A stretch of DNA of 64,000 bases from Photobacterium leiognathi (lineage in GTDB: Bacteria; Pseudomonadota; Gammaproteobacteria; Enterobacterales; Vibrionaceae), in contig NZ_CP131599.1 in assembly GCF_030685535.1 (NCBI RefSeq), forward strand, positions 1,178,001-1,242,000. Direction: 5' to 3'. The notes beneath the pieces are model-generated. The model ran no database searches, was not told the DNA's origin, and worked only from the letters and a program-made list of their open reading frames with translations. Both the position numbers and the translations under genes were made by a program. The stretch's first letter is position 1. Every line of letters starts with the position of its first letter. Positions 1-9,050 of this stretch are shown here, one piece after another.

Positions 1-542
1 ACTACCGCTTGTGATTTTTCCACCAGCTCAGGAACAGCTAATAGTGGGATCAACGCCAGCATTGGGATCACAGCAATATCTTGGAATAACAAAACAGAAA
101 ACGCACTTTTACCACCTTCTGTTTTGCTAAGCCCTTTCTCGCTGAAAGTTTGCAGTACAATCGCTGTAGAAGAGAGCGAAAAGATAAGGCCGATAGCAAG
201 TGCATAAGACCATGCAATATCAAACAGGTGCGCAATCCCCATAACCGCAAGTGCGGTCACAATCACCTGCAAGCCACCTAAGCCTAATAAGCGATGTCGC
301 ATACCCCATAGAATTTTGGGTTCAAGCTCTAAACCCACCACAAACAGCATCATCACCACGCCAAATTCGGCAAAGTGCTGAATCGTTGTCGTTTCGCTAC
401 CAACTAAACCGATCACAGGGCCAATCACGACCCCTGCAATTAAATAACCCAATACCGAGCCTAAACCTAATCGCTTAGCTAACGGTACGGCAATAACAGC
501 TGCCACCAAATAGATGAAAGCCTGTAGAAAATAACCTGTCAT
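1..542 (-). CDS. KefB/KefC-type monovalent cation:proton antiporter, N-terminal part (cut by window edge)
   Basis: The first about 180 residues are visible, from an ATG at 540-542; the gene runs off the left edge. They show alternating hydrophobic segments typical of the CPA2 antiporter fold, with the family stretches [13 protein letters not shown] near residue 25, [16 protein letters not shown] near residue 60, and [12 protein letters not shown] followed by [12 protein letters not shown] further on. Proteins of this family exchange K+ or Na+ for H+ across the inner membrane; the glutathione-gated members protect against electrophiles. The start lies 11 bases after the stop of the KefG-like gene, so the two are probably cotranscribed, as kefG-kefB are in E. 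coli. KefB and KefC cannot be separated without the C-terminal RCK domain, which lies outside the window. Confidence 0.9.
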   Translation of the reverse strand, partial: MTGYFLQAFIYLVAAVIAVPLAKRLGLGSVLGYLIAGVVIGPVIGLVGSETTTIQHFAEFGVVMMLFVVGLELEPKILWGMRHRLLGLGGLQVIVTALAVMGIAHLFDIAWSYALAIGLIFSLSSTAIVLQTFSEKGLSKTEGGKSAFSVLLFQDIAVIPMLALIPLLAVPELVEKSQAV

Positions 543-552
543 TATGCGCTCT

Positions 553-1167
553 CTATTTAATGATCAACTCTAAGCTATGATTCATCTTTGATAACTTACT
601 TGCCACATCGTAGTTAAACTTATTATCTTGAATCGCAATTAGCACTTTTTTCCAGTTCTGAATATGTTGTTCGATACGACGTTCTTCATTAGCTGTACCT
701 GCCCCAAACAAAGCAAACGGAGCAAGAAAATCCATGCCAGTTAATTCAGCCATTTGCTCTAACGGCTGTAATAGCTCACGAATAGTAAAATGGTTAAAAC
801 CATCTTTACGATAGCTTGATTCAGACCCTCCTGCGGTTAAGGCACAGAAGAATTTTTTACCAACGAGAGCGTTCCCTTCACTACCATAAGCAAAGCCATA
901 TTCCAGCACTAAATCTTGCCATTCTTTTAATAGCGATGGTGTGGAATACCAGTATAAAGGGAACATAAACACAATAATGTCATGTTCAATGAGTCGCTGC
1001 TGCTCTCTATCAATATCAATACGATAAGTTGGATATTCTGCGTATAAATCGACGCAAGTCACATTGGCGATCGTTTTTGATGCATTAAACAACGGCACAT
1101 TAATTTCTGAACGATTTTGTGACGGATGAGCAAATAAAATCAGTATTTTCGGTTGAGACTCAGGCAT
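553..1167 (-). CDS. kefG: KefG/KefF-like NAD(P)H oxidoreductase, antiporter ancillary protein
   Basis: This 204-aa protein has a flavodoxin-2 fold. It opens with ILILFAHP near residue 9, and has [16 protein letters not shown] near residue 42 and [15 protein letters not shown] near residue 70, all close to E. coli KefG/KefF. Those proteins bind the KefB/KefC antiporter and are needed for full activity; they also have quinone reductase ability. The ATG at 1167 is preceded by AGGAAAACT, a good ribosome binding site. The antiporter gene follows 11 bases downstream. The protein is about 20 residues longer than E. coli KefG. The symbol is by resemblance and context; the family is certain, the exact partner is inferred. 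Confidence 0.82.
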   Translation of the reverse strand: MPESQPKILILFAHPSQNRSEINVPLFNASKTIANVTCVDLYAEYPTYRIDIDREQQRLIEHDIIVFMFPLYWYSTPSLLKEWQDLVLEYGFAYGSEGNALVGKKFFCALTAGGSESSYRKDGFNHFTIRELLQPLEQMAELTGMDFLAPFALFGAGTANEERRIEQHIQNWKKVLIAIQDNKFNYDVASKLSKMNHSLELIIK

Positions 1168-1323
1168 AGTTTTCCTGTTTTAATCATTATTTATCTACGA
1201 CTGCAATGTGACACTCAATAGCGCCTAAAGTTCCACATAACACATACAAACAACAATTTACATTCTTTCAAGGGATAATATTGTATATCAAAACAGCTTT
1301 TTATTACTGCTAAAAAGCAATAA

Positions 1324-2259
1324 CTATTTCATATAGCCGTTATTAGACTTTGAAATAAACCCTGCATTTTCATCAATACGGCTGGGCGGCACTCCAAAAT
1401 AGCGTTTAAATTCACGGCTAAACTGTGCTGCACTTTCATAGCCAACCCGCTGCGCTGCTAAATTAGCCGCTAATCCTTCCTGCAGCATATGGTTTTTTGC
1501 ATGATTTAAACGGATCTTTTTGATGTACTGCAACGGAGGATCAGTCACCACTTGCTTAAACACTTTATGAAAAACAGAAACACTCATACCTGCCATCTCA
1601 GCCAGATCATTCACATTCAGCTTTTGAGCATAGTTGCCCTGTATAAAGCTAAGCACTGATGCAATTTTTGCCAATGAGCTATCTTGCTCACAATAATGCG
1701 CTAATAAATAGCCCTGATCACTTTGCAATAAATAATAAAAGAAACGTCGAAGCAAAGCCGTACCGAGTACTTTAGTATCAAGAGGATTATGCAAAATTGA
1801 TAATAATTCCAACATACAAAGGTACATTGCTTCTGTCATTTGCGATGTCGCCACACCACAGCGCGTATCTTCAGTTTTCCAATACGGATGCTCAGATTGC
1901 ATGATTGAGACTAACTCTCTGATAACATTAATATCTAAATCAATATTTATCCCCATTAATGGTGTCTCTGGTGACGCAAAAGTCTCAAAACTAATAGGAT
2001 AAGGTGTAGTCACAATCAAGCAACGTTCTACATCATAGCCAAACTGATGTTGATTCAAATGACCGATCTTATTTCCTTGAAATATAATAACAATACCTTG
2101 CTCGTACATTTGAGGAGTCAGTCTATGGTAACGATCAATCCGAAATATTCGCACCCCTGGTAGTAATGTATGAACGCGATTGGTTTGATCGGCTATACCA
2201 TAGTATTCACATAAGGTTTTTGCTGTTTTTGCAAGCTGCTGTTTTAACTTCTCATTCAT
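1324..2259 (-). CDS. AraC-family transcriptional regulator, YqhC-like
   Basis: This 311-aa protein has an AraC_N-type N-terminal domain (about residues 30-190) and a C-terminal double helix-turn-helix (about 205-300). The latter shows LNVNDLAEMAGMSVSVFHKVFK and the second-helix signature RVGYESAAQFSREFKRYFGVPPS. It is divergently placed from the yqhD-like gene, the same arrangement as yqhC and yqhD in E. coli, where YqhC activates the reductase gene in response to aldehydes. I infer the same local role. Its promoter must lie in the 229-bp spacer shared with the reductase gene. A terminator was not obvious before the kefG-like gene. Confidence 0.87.
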   Translation of the reverse strand: MNEKLKQQLAKTAKTLCEYYGIADQTNRVHTLLPGVRIFRIDRYHRLTPQMYEQGIVIIFQGNKIGHLNQHQFGYDVERCLIVTTPYPISFETFASPETPLMGINIDLDINVIRELVSIMQSEHPYWKTEDTRCGVATSQMTEAMYLCMLELLSILHNPLDTKVLGTALLRRFFYYLLQSDQGYLLAHYCEQDSSLAKIASVLSFIQGNYAQKLNVNDLAEMAGMSVSVFHKVFKQVVTDPPLQYIKKIRLNHAKNHMLQEGLAANLAAQRVGYESAAQFSREFKRYFGVPPSRIDENAGFISKSNNGYMK

Positions 2260-2488
2260 CTATCAATTCTCGGTACTAACGCATTACACATAATGGGCTC
2301 ATCCTCAAAATGGCTGTAATTGGCTAGATTTCACCATAGCATATTCATCACTCTCTCTCGCCCAATAAAATAGAAATAGGCAAGAATTAAATAGGATTAT
2401 GTATGTAATTACATTGTGATTCCCCTAAACTGACAACCGAAAAGAACAACAATATTTTATGTGTCAGTTATAGATATCGGAGCAAACA
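2260..2488. promoter_or_regulatory. Divergent promoter region between the yqhC-like and yqhD-like genes
   Basis: The spacer is AT-rich and separates two divergent genes, so it must hold both promoters and, by analogy with E. coli, the YqhC operator. I could not single out an operator. The reductase gene has a good ribosome binding site (CGGAG, six bases before its ATG). Confidence 0.5.
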
Positions 2489-3640
2489 ATGGACAAGTTT
2501 ACTTACCAAAACCCTACAAGTATTCACTTTGGTCAAGGTCAAATTGCCGCAATCACTACTGCTATTCCAAAAGATAAAAAAGTGTTAGTTATTTATGGTG
2601 GCGGCTCAATTAAACAAAACGGTGTTTACGAGCAAGTCGCTAACGCATTAGAAGGTTTCAATTGGGGCGAGTTTTCAGGCGTAGAACCAAACCCTCAATA
2701 CGACACACTAATGCAAGCTGTCGAACTAGTAAAAACAGAAGGTTATGATTACTTACTTGCTGTCGGTGGTGGTTCAGTGGTTGATGGCACTAAATTTGTT
2801 GCCGCAGCGGCTTGTTACCAAGGTGAAGATCCTTGGCATATTCTGTTAAAACAAGAACCTGTAACACACGTAATACCACTTGGTTGTGTGCTCACATTGC
2901 CAGCAACGGGCTCTGAAAGTAACGGTGGTTCGGTTGTTTCTCGTGGTAAAGATAAGCTGTTCTTTGGCTCACCACTAGTTAGACCTGCTTTTGCTGTGCT
3001 TGATCCACAAACCACATTAAGCTTGTCACCGCGCCAAGTTGCTAATGGCGTTGTTGATGCATTTGTTCACACCATGGAGCAATACCTAACCTACCCTGTG
3101 AATGCCAAAGTACAGGATCGCTTTGCGGAAGGTCTACTGCATACACTGGTTGAAGAAGGCCCTAAAGCACTAGCAACACCAGACGACTTAGCAGTGCGTG
3201 CCAACATCATGTGGTCGGCAACCCAAGCGCTAAACGGCTTAATTGGTGTGGGTGTTCCACAAGATTGGACAACCCATATGATTTACCATGAGCTAACTGG
3301 TAACTACGGTATTGATCATGCGCGTACACTAAGCATTGTATTACCAGCGGTAATGAAAGTACGTCGTAAAGAGAAAGAAGCTAAATTACTGCAATTTGGT
3401 GAGCGTATTTTCGGTATAACATCTGGCACAACTGATGAGCGTATTAATGCTGCGATTGAACACACTATTGCATTCTTTAAGCAAATGGGTGTACCGACCA
3501 GCCTTGCAGACGTTGAACTCAATGAGAAAGATATTGATGTGATCCTAGCAAGCCTTGAGAGACATGGCATGGTGGCATTAGGTGAGCATCAAGACATTAC
3601 CTTGCCAATTAGCCGTGAAATCCTAAACACCGCGCTATAA
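2489..3640 (+). CDS. yqhD: NADPH-dependent alcohol dehydrogenase / aldehyde reductase YqhD
   Basis: This 383-aa iron-type (group III) alcohol dehydrogenase is close in length to E. coli YqhD (387 aa). The cofactor-binding strand LVIYGGGSIKQNGVY lies near residue 35 and AVGGGSVVDGTK near residue 90. The metal ligands are in VDAFVHTMEQY (Asp and His), DWTTHMIYHELTG and DHARTLSIVLP. The family reduces a broad range of short and medium aldehydes, including lipid-peroxidation products, with NADPH in the cytoplasm. The ATG is preceded by CGGAG. The gene stands alone, is followed by a strong terminator and lies divergent from a YqhC-like activator. Assignment is strong; substrate range is by analogy. 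Confidence 0.93.
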   Translation: MDKFTYQNPTSIHFGQGQIAAITTAIPKDKKVLVIYGGGSIKQNGVYEQVANALEGFNWGEFSGVEPNPQYDTLMQAVELVKTEGYDYLLAVGGGSVVDGTKFVAAAACYQGEDPWHILLKQEPVTHVIPLGCVLTLPATGSESNGGSVVSRGKDKLFFGSPLVRPAFAVLDPQTTLSLSPRQVANGVVDAFVHTMEQYLTYPVNAKVQDRFAEGLLHTLVEEGPKALATPDDLAVRANIMWSATQALNGLIGVGVPQDWTTHMIYHELTGNYGIDHARTLSIVLPAVMKVRRKEKEAKLLQFGERIFGITSGTTDERINAAIEHTIAFFKQMGVPTSLADVELNEKDIDVILASLERHGMVALGEHQDITLPISREILNTAL

Positions 3641-3657
3641 TTAATTGTCGCATTAAT

Positions 3658-3687
3658 AAAAAAGGGAGCTTAGATGCTCCCTTTTGT
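3658..3687 (+). terminator. Rho-independent terminator after yqhD
   Basis: The stem AAAAGGGAGC / GCTCCCTTTT has a six-base loop and ends in a T run. It follows the yqhD stop by about 20 bases. An A run on the other side could let it work for the minus-strand GNAT gene as well. Confidence 0.85.
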
Positions 3688-3715
3688 ATATTCCCAAATC
3701 GCTTAACTATCACAT

Positions 3716-4183
3716 TTAAACTGTAATCGTAAAACGTTGACGCGTTACATCACCCCAGTACGCATCGTGGTAAATGTCTTCAACATATTGATCATTGGTA
3801 TAGGCACCAATCGCACGACGCCAAAAAGCGATAGCATGCTCTGCACCTTCAATTTGCTTACTTTCCCACTCTCCCGGCATCATTGAAAATAGGCTGTGGG
3901 CAAAACGCTGTCCTGCTTTATTCTTACGAAATACTGGCACAACGTAGAAATCACATACCTCGTAACGAGAGTTACCATGATCCGCAATCGCTGCAAGTCC
4001 TGCAGGTACACCATCAAAATACAAAAGAAAGCCCATTACATTGCCTTCTACTGGCGTATCTAATGCAAATTTTCCATCATTATCTGGCACTTTCTTAGTA
4101 AGCGGAGAGAACTCGGCTTCATAAGCTTGAGTTAGATTTAAGTAAATTGATAGATTTGAGGCATTAACTTGTACTAATTCCAC
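3716..4183 (-). CDS. GNAT-family N-acetyltransferase
   Basis: This 155-aa protein has the GNAT pattern: an N-terminal strand-helix unit, VMGFLLYFDGVPAGLAAIA near residue 50, YEVCDFYVVPVFRKNKAGQRFAHSLF near residues 75-100 as the acetyl-CoA loop region, and a late helix with EHAIAFWRRAIGAYT. The acceptor is unknown. I place the start at the GTG at 4181-4183 because AAGGT lies seven bases upstream and no better ATG exists. It is transcribed alone and converges on the yqhD terminator. Confidence 0.85.
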   Translation of the reverse strand: MELVQVNASNLSIYLNLTQAYEAEFSPLTKKVPDNDGKFALDTPVEGNVMGFLLYFDGVPAGLAAIADHGNSRYEVCDFYVVPVFRKNKAGQRFAHSLFSMMPGEWESKQIEGAEHAIAFWRRAIGAYTNDQYVEDIYHDAYWGDVTRQRFTITV

Positions 4184-4283
4184 TGCAGATACCTTCTTTT
4201 ATATATTTATTTTGCTTTGTTCTATATTGGCTCAATTCACTGCACAATGTGCAAAAAAAGTGTTAAATCTGAAAAACAATAAA

Positions 4284-4308
4284 AAAGGAGCGCCAAAGCG
4301 CCCCTTTC
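4284..4308 (-). terminator. Terminator after the LptA-like gene
   Basis: Read on the minus strand, AAAGGGGCGC and GCGCTCCTTT form a GC-rich hairpin with a four-base loop followed by a T run, about 15 bases after the stop at 4324. Confidence 0.85.
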
Positions 4309-4323
4309 TTCATTCAGAATCGA

Positions 4324-4815
4324 TTACTTGAGCTTTTCAGGTAACAACACAGTATTCACTTGGTTCTTTTTCGAACCTTTTGCTTTCATCACTTGTGTCG
4401 CTAGATTATAGCTGATCTGAGCAGCTTTAATGGTGCTACCGTCCTGAGTAATTTTTGCTTTATCTTTTAATACCATCATATTATTTGATGGCGTATAAAT
4501 GCCGTACAACGATTCGCCGTCGACTACTTTGCCATCTTCCATTACACGATGGAAATAAGCTGGCTTACCATAGACTTCAACACTTTTTAAGTCTTTCGTT
4601 TTGCTATCAAGCTTAATGACGGCCTTGTCTGCCTTGATCTGAACACCACCTTGAGTGATGTCTACTTTACCTGTCAATGTAGTTACATTATTGATTACAT
4701 CAACATCTTGTGTAATTGCTGATAAATGAATAGGTAATTGGTTTTGCGTTTGTTCAGCCAATACTGATGAACTCAGTAGTAACATTAATCCAGCTGTAAA
4801 TAGCTTCAATTTCAT
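4324..4815 (-). CDS. LptA/OstA-like periplasmic protein, orphan paralogue
   Basis: This 163-aa protein has a clear Sec signal peptide (MKLKLFTAGLMLLLSSSVLA, cleavage after residue 20). The mature part is beta-rich with the OstA repeat pattern: VDVINNVTTLTGKVDITQGG, VQIKADKAVIKLD, GESLYGIYTPSNNMMVLKDKAKI and GSTIKAAQISYNLATQ. LptA forms the periplasmic bridge for lipopolysaccharide export and is normally encoded with lptC and lptB. Here no lpt partner is nearby and the gene is monocistronic with its own terminator. It is therefore probably a paralogue and not the essential LptA. Periplasmic beta-jellyroll function in envelope lipid transport is inferred. Confidence 0.8.
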   Translation of the reverse strand: MKLKLFTAGLMLLLSSSVLAEQTQNQLPIHLSAITQDVDVINNVTTLTGKVDITQGGVQIKADKAVIKLDSKTKDLKSVEVYGKPAYFHRVMEDGKVVDGESLYGIYTPSNNMMVLKDKAKITQDGSTIKAAQISYNLATQVMKAKGSKKNQVNTVLLPEKLK

Positions 4816-5203
4816 ACTTAGTCTTCTACTTCATTATTGCTTTCATCTCAGATCATTATACCCAGAAAATCAGCAAATTGCGGGCAAAGGTGAGAATAAT
4901 TTTAAATAGTGTTTTTTATTACAGTAAAAAACACGTGCTAATACAAAGTTTAGCTTTTCTTATATCACAATAGTCAAAATTAATGTTATCTGATGGTTAA
5001 ATACCATTTTTTAGGTGATTTAACTGCTGCCATTAAAAATGGCGAAATTATACAACTATAACTATAAAAATATAGAAAATATTTATTAATCAGATCCTTA
5101 AAGCGTATAAGGTTTGACCATTCAATTTTGACACCTTGTTAACATAACGACCCCGTTGCATGTTATTAAATAAATATAGATATGATAAATACGGGAGAGA
5201 ACC
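4816..5203. other. AT-rich intergenic region
   Basis: No convincing gene, RNA or repeat is seen here. It must contain the minus-strand promoter of the LptA-like gene near 4830-4900 and the plus-strand promoter of the small membrane protein near 5100-5190. Confidence 0.4.
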
Positions 5204-5335
5204 ATGGTTAGCAAACACAAACTGTACATCTCTTTTGGATTACTGCTTACACTAATAGCTGGTGTTGACAGTAATCTTCCTTTAGCCATCTTTGGTGGTA
5301 TTATTGTTGCCACGTCTGCATTTCTGCTCGCTTAA
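5204..5335 (+). CDS. Small single-span membrane protein (43 aa)
   Basis: The short ORF starts with MVSKHK and continues into a hydrophobic stretch broken by GVDSNLPLAIF, ending TSAFLLA. It is preceded by GGGAGAG about six bases before the ATG, a strong ribosome binding site. The amphipathic, Gly/Ala/Leu-rich composition suggests one or two short transmembrane helices. No function is recognised. It reads in the same direction as the DUF1007/NicO operon, with a 157-base gap, so it may be a separate unit. Confidence 0.6.
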   Translation: MVSKHKLYISFGLLLTLIAGVDSNLPLAIFGGIIVATSAFLLA

Positions 5336-5492
5336 AACTAAGACTCATTTCCGTTAGTAAGTGAAGTACACTACCATTTACATGGATTTCACTTTTAGTC
5401 GTCTATCCTAAATGTTATAACATAACACCTATTATTCTTTGAATACCTCAAAGCAACGTGCCACGCCTGTAAATACGGAGATAACATCTTTT

Positions 5493-6128
5493 ATGCGCTG
5501 GATATCTTTCCCTGCAATTCTGCTTTCATCTTTCGCTTTCTTTTCCACATCTAGCCAAGCACATCCACACTCATGGATTGACATGAAAACATACATTCAA
5601 GGTGACAGTCAGCAGATCACAGGATTTAAAATGGTATGGACATTTGATGCCATGACATCTGCGTATATGCTGGATGGCGAAGATATGTCTGCTGAACACA
5701 AACAAGAAACATTGGAACGTGTTGGGCAATCTGTAATGCACAATATGATGAACGAACACTACTTCACCTATTTTTATAATGGCGAAGAGCCCATCAAATA
5801 CAAAATTGCGAAAGATGGTGTTTTAACTAAAGATCGCGCTAAAGCGACATTAACGTTTGACCTGCCACTGTCAAAACCGCAACCACTAACTAGAGATTCA
5901 CTTCGTTTACTGATTTTCGAGCCAAGCTACTATGTTGATATGTCATGGAAAGATAAAAGTGACATTGAATTATCACCAGAGCTTGCAAAAAGCTGCACAT
6001 TACAATTAGTAGAGCCAAATCCAACGCCAGAGCAAATGTTATATGCACAGTCGTTGCCTGCTGATGCTGATCCCGATAATGCATTAGGTCAACTATTTAC
6101 CCAGACAGTCAAACTGAACTGTAAGTAA
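5493..6128 (+). CDS. DUF1007 periplasmic protein next to a Ni/Co transporter
   Basis: The 211-aa protein begins with a signal peptide (MRWISFPAILLSSFAFF..., cleavage near SSQA-HPHSW). The family hallmark HPHSWIDM follows at the mature N-terminus and is a plausible metal ligand cluster. Later segments MVWTFDAMTSAYMLDG and FEPSYYVDMSW are also typical. I prefer the ATG at 5493, with GGAG 12 bases upstream; an in-frame TTG at 5439 would add 18 residues before the signal peptide. DUF1007 proteins are often encoded beside NicO/RcnA-type nickel or cobalt transporters, as here (25-bp gap), and are thought to deliver metal to them. The exact activity is not established. Confidence 0.8.
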   Translation: MRWISFPAILLSSFAFFSTSSQAHPHSWIDMKTYIQGDSQQITGFKMVWTFDAMTSAYMLDGEDMSAEHKQETLERVGQSVMHNMMNEHYFTYFYNGEEPIKYKIAKDGVLTKDRAKATLTFDLPLSKPQPLTRDSLRLLIFEPSYYVDMSWKDKSDIELSPELAKSCTLQLVEPNPTPEQMLYAQSLPADADPDNALGQLFTQTVKLNCK

Positions 6129-6153
6129 CCTGTGGCATTAAGGAATTGAAACA

Positions 6154-7146
6154 ATGGATCATCAACACACAGAACATCACCACCACCACGATAAGGCACC
6201 TAAGAACTATTGGCTTGGTGCTAGCTTAGTTTTGGCCTTTTTAGCTATCGGTGGTTACTTTTTATGGCAATACTGGACAACCTTAATGATCAACACGATA
6301 AAATGGCAACGTGAAATTAATGGGCAATTAAGTGATTTAATCTATGATGCCAAAGATCATAATGGTGCTATTTATTCATTAGCAGGACTTAGCTTTTTAT
6401 ATGGTGTCTTTCACTCACTAGGCCCTGGCCATGGCAAAATGATCGTTACCACTTACCTTGCGACTAACCCTGCGAAAGTCAAAGCCAGCTTGATCATGAC
6501 GGTCGTTTCAGCATTTCTGCAAGCCTTTGTCGCTATTGCTTTGGTATCGATACTGCTTGCCTTTTTTAACTCTTCAATGCGTGAAATAAATAGTGCTGCA
6601 GATAGGTTTATCACGCTTAGTTTTGTCGCCATGCTATTGCTCGGTGTTATCGTTGCTTATCGCGCACTAAAACAAGCATGGCAATTGATTAAACAACAAA
6701 AACACCATCATGCTCATAGCCATAGCCATAGCCATAGCCATAGCCATAGCCATGATTGTGGTTGCGGACATAAGCACTTTGCAAATGCTGATGAAATAAA
6801 CCAAGCAACAAGTATACGAGAGTACCTTGCCATCATTGCCAGTATTGGTATTCGCCCATGTACAGGCGCAGTGTTGGTATTACTATTTGCCAATATGGTA
6901 GATATGTATTGGATAGGTGTGGTGAGCGCAATTCTAATGGCAATAGGCACGGCGATAACAACATCGACCATTGCGATAATGACGCTATCAGGCAAAAAAC
7001 TGGTGACCAAATACTTATCTGCAAGTGATGATCACCAGCCCTCTTTTACCCCATTAGCTTTTAAACTACTCGGTGGTATTTTACTGATTGTTTTAGGAAC
7101 AATTTTACTTAATAGTCAAAGCTATGGCATGTCCCCTGTACTTTAA
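6154..7146 (+). CDS. NicO-family nickel/cobalt transporter with His-rich loop
   Basis: This 330-aa membrane protein has a His-rich N-terminus (DHQHTEHHHHHDK), a first transmembrane segment near residues 25-40, the NicO motif FLYGVFHSLGPGHGKMIV near residues 82-100, further transmembrane helices, and a central loop made of six His-Ser dipeptides ending DCGCGHKH (about residues 185-208). The second family motif IGIRPCTGAVLVLLF lies near residue 230. The NicO/RcnA family moves Ni2+ or Co2+ across the inner membrane; direction differs between members. Pairing with DUF1007 favours uptake or delivery, which would fit the [NiFe] hydrogenase at 41-49 kb. AAGGAATTG precedes the ATG. The stop shares TTAA with the convergent ACT-domain gene. 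Confidence 0.85.
   Translation: MDHQHTEHHHHHDKAPKNYWLGASLVLAFLAIGGYFLWQYWTTLMINTIKWQREINGQLSDLIYDAKDHNGAIYSLAGLSFLYGVFHSLGPGHGKMIVTTYLATNPAKVKASLIMTVVSAFLQAFVAIALVSILLAFFNSSMREINSAADRFITLSFVAMLLLGVIVAYRALKQAWQLIKQQKHHHAHSHSHSHSHSHSHDCGCGHKHFANADEINQATSIREYLAIIASIGIRPCTGAVLVLLFANMVDMYWIGVVSAILMAIGTAITTSTIAIMTLSGKKLVTKYLSASDDHQPSFTPLAFKLLGGILLIVLGTILLNSQSYGMSPVL
6715..6753 (+). repeat. In-frame hexanucleotide tandem repeat CATAGC x6 coding His-Ser
   Basis: Six perfect copies of CATAGC run from 6715 to 6750 inside the NicO gene and code for the alternating His-Ser metal-binding loop. Because the unit is six bases, gain or loss changes loop length without a frameshift. Confidence 0.9.
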
Positions 7147-7571
7147 ATAGACTCACCCTGCTGGCGTTTAACAGACTCCGATAACTCTGTTAACGCCAGC
7201 ATGGCTTGCTCTGCATGATCTTCATGAACAAAGATATGATCATGATGGAAAGCAGCCATCACATTCGCACTGATCCCACGTTTGGCTAACACACTAGAAA
7301 CTGCCGCCGTTAAACCAACCGCTTCTAAGCTTGAATGTACCTTGAGCGTAATACAACGATACACATTGTTGATCTCAATATTATGTTGTACCGCACTTTC
7401 ATGGTTAAGAATGAATGTCATCCCTTCTTCTTCATGAAATGTCGCTAAAGGTGACATGGATGCAATCGCATCTAAATTCGTATTTTCTGTGAAACAAAAA
7501 ATATAACTTGTTGGACTTAAAACTGGCTGTAAGTTAGCTAAAAGCTCAGATAAATCAGTGATCCCAGACAT
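7143..7571 (-). CDS. ACT-domain protein (DUF2241/ACT_7 type)
   Basis: The 142-aa protein starts MSGITDLSELLANLQPVLS, the usual opening of small proteins with a DUF2241-like half followed by an ACT domain. The second half contains YRCITLKVHSSLEAVGLTAAVSSVLAKRGISANVMAAFHHDHIFV, a standard ACT ligand-binding pattern. These are probably cytoplasmic amino-acid sensing proteins; no target is known. I place the start at ATG 7571 because AGGGAAGAG lies just upstream; an ATG eight codons earlier lacks a comparable site. Its stop codon overlaps that of the convergent NicO gene in the palindrome TTAA. Confidence 0.8.
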   Translation of the reverse strand: MSGITDLSELLANLQPVLSPTSYIFCFTENTNLDAIASMSPLATFHEEEGMTFILNHESAVQHNIEINNVYRCITLKVHSSLEAVGLTAAVSSVLAKRGISANVMAAFHHDHIFVHEDHAEQAMLALTELSESVKRQQGESI

Positions 7572-7647
7572 TCTCTTCCCTATTTTTTCATTCATTACTC
7601 TATTGCGTGCAATATACCCAAGTAATTTGGATAGATATGGACACCCT

Positions 7648-8949
7648 TCATGACGCTTGTGACGTTGCTAATTGGTATCCCTTTAAAATTTTCCGCTCTT
7701 CTATTGTCGATAAAATGAACATCATGACATAGCCTAAACATAAGGCAACAATGATAGCGACAACATTTGCCGTAAAAATCGATAATAAATAATAACTTGC
7801 AACCAGTGTGACTATGCCGCTTAAGCGAATAATCAAACTCAGCGTAAACTTTCCATGTGCTTTGATATATGCCAATTGGTAGGCATTAAGCATCATAAAA
7901 ATAAAGAAAATGGAGAAGTGAAATAACACTATCACTGCACCGTGATATTGAGGTGGGAAGACAAAGCCAATGATTTCAGGTCCAGCCAGCAGCATGATGA
8001 GGAAAAAGCACACACTAACTATGCCTGCTAAACGAAAGATCCAGCGTCTAATGGCTTTTACTTGCTCATGATCCCCTTGGCGAATACACAAGGTTAATTC
8101 AGGTAATACAAATCGATAAATAGGGAATACAAACAGCATGGTCATGTAAGTAAAGACGGGACGTACAACAACCTGAAAGTCGCCCAATTCATCCAAACTA
8201 AAGTGGGTGATAGTGAGTAATACCGTAATATAGATCATTAAGATACTCGCCCCTGCTTCCAATGAAGCGGTAAAACTCTTGCGAACATAGTTACGCATAT
8301 TAGGATCAAATTGGACAGATTTTAGCGGCTTAGTTGCGATCTGCTTGCGACGTTTCCAATACATGAAATGCGCAGCCACCAGCGATGACACTGTCATGCT
8401 ATAGAACAAGGAAGCCAATGGTGTGAGATGCAGCACGTAATAACAGAAAACAAAGCTGAGGACATTGGTTGTTGGCTCTATCCATGTGACCTTATTAGAC
8501 ACATCATAGAGGCGATACATGGCAATCAAGTTGGTAAAATAAACCTTCATCCCCATGCTAAAAATCACGCCCACCATCTCAAAATAGCCAACGTTAATAT
8601 GCAGCTCATGCTTAATATAGGGTAAAACAATGCCCCAAGTGAGTAACACCATAGTGATCAAACAAAAGCGAAATATATTAATAATATCGCGGTCATTATT
8701 GGTTTGGCTGTAGGTGACAACCATTGATGAGCGAAAACCTGTCATCAGAATTAATGACAGTGATACAATATCCACTACGCTATTAAACAGGGCTAAATCA
8801 TCTTTATTTACCCATTGCGCAAGCCATATTTTAAATAAGAAGCCAACAGAGATACTTGCTAATGTTGCAAGGATCCCAGATTTAAATGCACTTTTTAAAC
8901 GAGAAAGTGCATCATCATTCACAGGTGAGGCAATGTTTTGCTTTTCCAT
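7648..8949 (-). CDS. Wzx-like polysaccharide flippase / MATE-fold membrane protein
   Basis: This 433-aa protein has about twelve hydrophobic segments spaced along its whole length, the pattern of the MOP superfamily (polysaccharide export branch). Recognisable parts are the amphipathic N-terminus followed by SGILATLASISVGFLFK, the charged loop YWKRRKQIATK near residue 200, and EIIGFVFPPQYHGAVIVLFHFS near residue 325, a typical position in O-antigen flippases. Such proteins move lipid-linked sugars across the inner membrane. No glycosyltransferase is adjacent, so the substrate is unknown. The gene is monocistronic. Confidence 0.75.
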   Translation of the reverse strand: MEKQNIASPVNDDALSRLKSAFKSGILATLASISVGFLFKIWLAQWVNKDDLALFNSVVDIVSLSLILMTGFRSSMVVTYSQTNNDRDIINIFRFCLITMVLLTWGIVLPYIKHELHINVGYFEMVGVIFSMGMKVYFTNLIAMYRLYDVSNKVTWIEPTTNVLSFVFCYYVLHLTPLASLFYSMTVSSLVAAHFMYWKRRKQIATKPLKSVQFDPNMRNYVRKSFTASLEAGASILMIYITVLLTITHFSLDELGDFQVVVRPVFTYMTMLFVFPIYRFVLPELTLCIRQGDHEQVKAIRRWIFRLAGIVSVCFFLIMLLAGPEIIGFVFPPQYHGAVIVLFHFSIFFIFMMLNAYQLAYIKAHGKFTLSLIIRLSGIVTLVASYYLLSIFTANVVAIIVALCLGYVMMFILSTIEERKILKGYQLATSQAS

Positions 8950-9050
8950 AGATACAAATAATAAACGAGCGAAGAATTTATAATACGTTATTTATCACTA
9001 AATATCTTTCGGAAATATAACTATCATTCTATTGCTGAAAACTTTTTATT

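Noticed and set aside
7648..8949. Multidrug MATE transporter
   Set aside because: Layout and the conserved positions resemble O-antigen flippases more than MATE pumps; substrate left open.
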